DNA of 64,000 bases from DASZHJ01 sp035507155. GTDB taxonomy: Bacteria; Pseudomonadota; Alphaproteobacteria; ATCC43930; CGMCC-115725. Of the stretch, positions 60,225-64,000 are shown piece by piece. The stretch lies in assembly GCA_035507155.1 (NCBI GenBank), contig DATJOK010000069.1:13629-77628 (forward strand), in the 5' to 3' direction. Position numbers and translations under genes: made by a program. How positions within the stretch are numbered: the first letter of the stretch is position 1; every line of letters starts with the position of its first letter. The notes under the pieces are model-generated. The model worked only from the letters and a program-made list of their open reading frames with translations. It ran no database searches and was not told where the DNA came from.

Positions 60225-60710
60225 TCACCAGTTGCTGATCGCCGGCTTGTCGGCGGCAGTGCCGGTGGCCGCGTCGGGACCCACCGAATAGAGATCGTAC
60301 TCGCCGTGCTCGCCGGGATAGCGGTAGACGTAGGGATGACCCCAGGGATCCAGCGGCGCCGTCTTCTGCTTGAGATAAGGTCCCTCCCAATGCGTGGCTC
60401 CGGGCGGCGGCTGGACCAACGCCAGCAGTCCCTCCTGCTGCAGCGGGTAGTGCGACATGTCGAGCTTGTAGAGATCGAGGGCATTGCCGATGTTCTGGAT
60501 CTCGATCTTCGCCGCGTCGACCTTGGCGCGGCCCAGATACTTCAGCACCTGCGGCGAGACGAGTGCCACGATCAGCGCCAGAATGGCAAGCACCACGAGC
60601 AGCTCCACGAGCGTGAAGCCGGCCTCGCGGCGTGTCGCTGCGGCGCGCACCGCCGCCGATGTCGATGCATCGTTTGGGGCTTTGCTGTCTTTCATGACGG
60701 ATCCACTCAT
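60225..60710 (-). CDS. gspG: Type II secretion major pseudopilin GspG
   Basis: The 161-residue protein has a leader of about 30 residues before EAGFTLVELLVVLAILALIVALV. The conserved GspG core follows: KVDAAKIEIQNIGNALDLYKLDMSHYP, split across 57-83, LKQKTAPLDPWGHPYVYRYPGEHGEYDLYSVGPD and the calcium-site aspartates of YSVGPDAATG. It polymerises into the pseudopilus that pushes substrates through GspD. The leader is long; Met6 at 60695 is an alternative start. Its ATG overlaps the gspF stop. Confidence 0.95.
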   Translation of the reverse strand: MSGSVMKDSKAPNDASTSAAVRAAATRREAGFTLVELLVVLAILALIVALVSPQVLKYLGRAKVDAAKIEIQNIGNALDLYKLDMSHYPLQQEGLLALVQPPPGATHWEGPYLKQKTAPLDPWGHPYVYRYPGEHGEYDLYSVGPDAATGTAADKPAISNW

Positions 60711-61930
60711 GTGGCAAGCTCGTAGACGCTGAGGACGGCGGTCAGGATCGAGCCGATCACCACGGCCACCACCACGCCCAGACCGATGGTGATGCCGGGC
60801 ACCAGCAGGGCCAGCATCCGCTCGACGCTGCGCCGCGCCTCCTGCTCGTAGATCTCGGCGATCTTGAGGAGCATCTCCTCGAGGCGAGCGGTTTCCTCGC
60901 CCACGCGGATGAGCTGGATGGCGAGCGCCGGCGCCACGCCGCTTTCGGCCAGGGGATCGGCGATCCCCTTCCCTTCCTTGACCCGCTCGGCGACGCCGAC
61001 GAGCGCCTCGGCCACCGCCGCATTGCCGACCGCCTCGCGGGCGATCGCGAGCGCCGCGAGCGTCGGCACGCCATTCTTGAGTAGCGTGCCGAGCGTGCGT
61101 CCGATCCGGCCGATCTCCACCTTGGTGACGAGATCGCCGAGGAGTGGCAGGCGCAGGAAGCGGCGATCCCAGCGGCGCCGGCGCGCGGGATTGCGCGCCT
61201 CGCGAGCCGCGAGCGGCACCAGCGCACCGATCGCCAGCAGCGCGACCCACCAATAGTCCTGCAGCCCATGCGATACCGCGAGCAGCGCGACGGCCGAGAA
61301 CGGGAGCGCTCCGCCAGCCTGCTCGAAGAGCGGCTCAAAGCGCGGCACCACGAAGCCAAAAAGGACCGCGACCGAGCCCAGGCCGGTCAGCAGCACGACC
61401 AGGGGGTAGATCAGCGCCGAGCGGATCTGCTCGCGCGCCGCGTCCGCTTTCTCGAGGAAATCGCCGAGATGCTGGAGCGTCACGTCGAGCGACCCGCCGG
61501 CCTCGCCGGCTCGCACCATGCCGACATAGAACTTCGGGAACATGTCGCTCTGCGCCGCCATGGCGTCGGCCAGCGAGCTGCCGCCGCGGACCTTGTCGAG
61601 GATGCGCCGCAGCCGCTCGCGGTCGCGCGGGCGCGCCACCACCTTCTCGGCGATCTCGAGCGCGCGATCGAGAGCGAGGCCCGCATGCAGCAGGGTCGCG
61701 AGCTGCTGGGTCAGCAGCGCGAAATCGCGCGCCGACGGCTTGCCGCCTCGCTTGATCTCGAAATTGAGAACGCGCGATATCAGCGAAGCGCCGGTGGTAT
61801 CGGCACGGATCGGCACATGGCCAAGACCGTGCAGGTATTCGATGACGGCGGACTGGCTCTCGGCCTCGATCTCGCCGGCCACCGCCTCTCCCGCCGCTGT
61901 CACGGCTTCATAGTGAAATGTCGGCATCAT
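60707..61930 (-). CDS. gspF: Type II secretion inner-membrane platform protein GspF
   Basis: The 407-residue polytopic protein has two T2SSF repeats. The first (about 68-191) contains FALLTQQLATLLHAGLALDRAL and GEAGGSLDVTLQHLGDFLEKADA. The second (about 271-393) has RTLGTLLKNGVPTLAALAIA and GEETARLEEMLLKIAEIYEQEA. Three membrane helices lie at about 170-190, 215-240 and 375-400. It transmits rotation or shape change of GspE to pseudopilus assembly. ATG at 61930 overlaps the gspE stop by ATGA. Confidence 0.95.
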   Translation of the reverse strand: MMPTFHYEAVTAAGEAVAGEIEAESQSAVIEYLHGLGHVPIRADTTGASLISRVLNFEIKRGGKPSARDFALLTQQLATLLHAGLALDRALEIAEKVVARPRDRERLRRILDKVRGGSSLADAMAAQSDMFPKFYVGMVRAGEAGGSLDVTLQHLGDFLEKADAAREQIRSALIYPLVVLLTGLGSVAVLFGFVVPRFEPLFEQAGGALPFSAVALLAVSHGLQDYWWVALLAIGALVPLAAREARNPARRRRWDRRFLRLPLLGDLVTKVEIGRIGRTLGTLLKNGVPTLAALAIAREAVGNAAVAEALVGVAERVKEGKGIADPLAESGVAPALAIQLIRVGEETARLEEMLLKIAEIYEQEARRSVERMLALLVPGITIGLGVVVAVVIGSILTAVLSVYELAT

Positions 61931-63645
61931 CAGACATCGCGGGTGACGCGGAACACTTCCTCGATCGAGGTGATGCCGGCGCGCGCCTTGGCGATGCCGT
62001 CCTCGTACATCGAGCGCATGCCCTCCTGCAGCGCCACCCGATGCAGCTCATTGGATTCCGCATGCTTCAGAATGAGCCGCCGCAGCGCATCCGACATGGT
62101 GAGGAGCTCCATCACCGCAACGCGGCCGGAATAGCCGGTGCCGTTGCAGAGCTCGCAGCCGCTCGGACGGTAGAAGCGCGGCGGCCGGCCATCGGCGGCC
62201 CGTTCGAGACGGAGCTGCGCCGCCAGCTCCGGCAGCACGTCATGGGGCTCGCGGCAGGCCGGGCAGAGCCGGCGCACCAAGCGCTGCGCCAGGACGCCGG
62301 TGACGGTCGAGGTCAGGAGATAATCCTCGACGCCCATGTCGAGGAGCCGCGTCACCGTGGCGGCGGCACTGTTGGTGTGGAGCGTCGAGAGCACGAGATG
62401 GCCGGTGAGCGCCGCCTGGATTGCGATCTGCGCGGTCTCGAGATCGCGGATCTCGCCGATCATGATGATGTCGGGATCCTGGCGCAGGACCGAGCGCAGC
62501 ACCTGGGCGAAGCTCAGGCCGATCTGCGGCTTGATCTGTATCTGATTGACACCCTCGAGCTGGTATTCGATCGGATCCTCGACGGTGAAGAGCTTCTTCT
62601 CCGGCGCGTTGAGGCGCATGAGGCTCGTATAGAGGGTCGTGGTCTTGCCGCTGCCGGTAGGACCGGTCACCAGCAGGATCCCTTGCGGCCGTTCCAGCAC
62701 GCTGAGGAAGGGTGGCAGCATCTCCTCGCTGAACCCGAGATCGGTCAGGTCCTCCACCAGACTGGTGCGGTCGAGGATGCGCATCACCACGCTCTCGCCG
62801 TGCAGCGTCGGCACACTGGAGACGCGGAGGTCGTAGTCGCGGCCCTGGATCGCCAGACGGATGCGGCCGTCCTGCGGCAGGCGGCGCTCGGCGATGTTGA
62901 GCTTCGCCATGATCTTGACGCGGGAGATGATCGCCGCCCGAAGCTGCGTCGGTGGCGCGCCGGCGTCCTGCAGCAGGCCGTCCACGCGGTAGCGGACCGC
63001 GAGCCTGCTTTGGAACGGCTCGATATGGATGTCGGAGGCGCGCTGCTCGATGGCGCGATTGATGATCTGGCTGACCAGGCGGATCACCGGCCCTTCGCTG
63101 GCGAGATCGCGCAGCCGGTCGACATCCTCCAGCAGGTCCTCGTCGGTGGCCGCCAGAGCGGCCGCCGCGACCTTCGCATCCTCGCCACGCTCGCCGTCGA
63201 AGAGACGCGCCTGCGCCGCCTCCAGCTCGGAGGGGAGCGCCACCTGCCTGAGCACGGGCCGGCCCGCGGCCATCTCCAGGGCTTGCGCGGCGTAGCTGTC
63301 GAGCGGGTCGGTCATCGCGACCACGATGCCGTCGCCGGTCTCCGCCAGCGGCAGCACCCCGACCTGGCGGAGGAACTTGCGGCTGATCTTGTCCTCGAGG
63401 ACCGCGGTCTCGGGGTAGTCGGGCGGTGAGACCAGCGGCAGGCCCAGCTCGCGCGCCAGCATCTCGGCGATGTCGCGCTCGCTGACGAGACCGAGCTTGA
63501 TGAGGAGCGCTTCCATCCGCTCCGAGCTCGCGGCGCGCAGGCGGAGCGCGCGGTCGGCAGCCGGCTGGTCGAGCTTCCCGCTGTCGACCAGGCGCTCGAT
63601 CAAGGATCTCTCGAAGGCCCCGCGGTCGATCCCGTTCCCCAGCAT
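61930..63645 (-). CDS. gspE: Type II secretion ATPase GspE
   Basis: The 571-residue ATPase has an N-terminal MshEN domain (about 40-145) and a CTE-type core with Walker A GPTGSGKTTTLYTSL. Asp box and Walker B read QILRQDPDIIMIGEIRDLETAQIA-like sequence (about 355-385), and the His box is GHLVLSTLHTNSA. The zinc module has CPACREP and CELCNGTGYSGR, a tetracysteine site typical of GspE. It powers pseudopilus assembly from the cytoplasm. gspF follows by ATGA overlap. Confidence 0.95.
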   Translation of the reverse strand: MLGNGIDRGAFERSLIERLVDSGKLDQPAADRALRLRAASSERMEALLIKLGLVSERDIAEMLARELGLPLVSPPDYPETAVLEDKISRKFLRQVGVLPLAETGDGIVVAMTDPLDSYAAQALEMAAGRPVLRQVALPSELEAAQARLFDGERGEDAKVAAAALAATDEDLLEDVDRLRDLASEGPVIRLVSQIINRAIEQRASDIHIEPFQSRLAVRYRVDGLLQDAGAPPTQLRAAIISRVKIMAKLNIAERRLPQDGRIRLAIQGRDYDLRVSSVPTLHGESVVMRILDRTSLVEDLTDLGFSEEMLPPFLSVLERPQGILLVTGPTGSGKTTTLYTSLMRLNAPEKKLFTVEDPIEYQLEGVNQIQIKPQIGLSFAQVLRSVLRQDPDIIMIGEIRDLETAQIAIQAALTGHLVLSTLHTNSAAATVTRLLDMGVEDYLLTSTVTGVLAQRLVRRLCPACREPHDVLPELAAQLRLERAADGRPPRFYRPSGCELCNGTGYSGRVAVMELLTMSDALRRLILKHAESNELHRVALQEGMRSMYEDGIAKARAGITSIEEVFRVTRDV

Positions 63646-63730
63646 TACCTATTCTCGCCCCAGCCCGCGGCGGAGCGACGCTAGCACCGGTTTTTGAAGC
63701 TTCTGTGACGGTCGGGATGACAACTGCCTG

Positions 63731-64000
63731 CTAGCTGAGCGGTCCGTAGAGCCAGATCAGCCAGATGCCCAGGCACAGGCCAGGGCCGAAGGGGATGCGG
63801 CGGTCGAGCGCCAGGTTTCCGCGCAACCAGCCCGCCAGCAGCACCCAGCCAAGCGTCATGACGCAGGCCAGCAGCAGCACGCTCGGCAGCGCTTCCCAGC
63901 CGAGCCAGGCACCGCCCGCCGCCAGCAGCTTGGCGTCGCCGAGACCAAGCCCGTCGCGCCGGCGCAGTCGCCGATAGATCTCCCGGGTTGCCGCCAGCAC
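63731..64000 (-). CDS. gspO: Prepilin peptidase GspO (5' part beyond the window)
   Basis: The visible 89 C-terminal residues belong to an A24-family aspartic peptidase. GLGLGDAKLLAAGGAWLGWEALP contains the GxGD catalytic aspartate and Lys of the second active-site motif, followed by two helices. It cleaves and N-methylates the leaders of the pseudopilins encoded downstream. The 5' end and the first catalytic Asp and Cys motifs lie past base 64000. It is upstream of gspE on the same strand, 85 bases away. Confidence 0.88.
   Translation of the reverse strand: MLAATREIYRRLRRRDGLGLGDAKLLAAGGAWLGWEALPSVLLLACVMTLGWVLLAGWLRGNLALDRRIPFGPGLCLGIWLIWLYGPLS

Overview
The window is a compact, GC-rich chromosomal segment. 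It most probably comes from a Rhodospirillales-like alphaproteobacterium. The evidence is the fused ispDF gene, the order dusB-ntrB-ntrC-ntrY-ntrX-dat-hfq-hflX, a GAFTGA-less NtrX, and an rlpA-dac-tmk-holB-metG-tatD run. These arrangements are typical of that class, but the genus cannot be named from sequence reading alone. I see no tRNA, rRNA, CRISPR array, insertion sequence or prophage. Genes are often spaced by a few bases or overlap through ATGA/GTGA junctions.

Region 1 (1-17.5 kb) is metabolic and accessory. It holds a two-chain chromate transporter (the first chain is cut by the window edge), an AidB-like acyl-CoA dehydrogenase, DoxX, a glycine-zipper lipoprotein, a DMT exporter, an SDR, a small membrane methyltransferase, an ABC exporter and a GST. 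An OFA-family MFS transporter follows with a 39-residue companion membrane protein. Next come a hotdog thioesterase, a CaiB/BaiF CoA-transferase, a two-subunit class I CoA-transferase-like enzyme, an FMN alpha-hydroxyacid dehydrogenase, an NrtR/NadQ-like Nudix regulator and a divergent RidA homologue. The RidA promoter is covered by a long palindrome.

Region 2 (17.5-38 kb) is mainly housekeeping and regulation. It contains cinA, pgpA and ispDF on one strand. On the other strand are a cytochrome-assembly-like membrane protein, then dusB and the two nitrogen two-component systems NtrBC and NtrYX, a D-amino-acid transaminase, hfq, hflX and an inositol-phosphatase-family enzyme. A beta-hydroxyacid dehydrogenase, two glycosyltransferases, mazG, cytochrome b561 and two tandem GFA-family genes follow.

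Region 3 (38-50 kb) is a minus-strand cell-envelope and replication cluster: mltB, rlpA, dac, tmk, holB, metG, tatD and an MBL-fold hydrolase. Divergent to it is eutBC (ethanolamine ammonia-lyase). The full-length eutB reading frame appears to start at CTG behind a near-perfect Shine-Dalgarno sequence. A secreted HExxH protein and a PAS protein follow.

Region 4 (50-64 kb) is a type II secretion locus split between strands. The secretin gspD and gspK lie on the plus strand. A GspC-like gene, gspM, gspL, gspJ, I, H, G, F, E and the truncated prepilin peptidase gspO lie on the minus strand. Two plus-strand genes precede gspD: a TonB-like protein with a 15-proline run, and an unrecognised 433-residue Pro-rich protein with a C-terminal membrane anchor. 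Both are separated by structured intergenic DNA. This flank is the best candidate for something not yet described. Genes were assigned by reading motifs in the translated sequence, without database searches.
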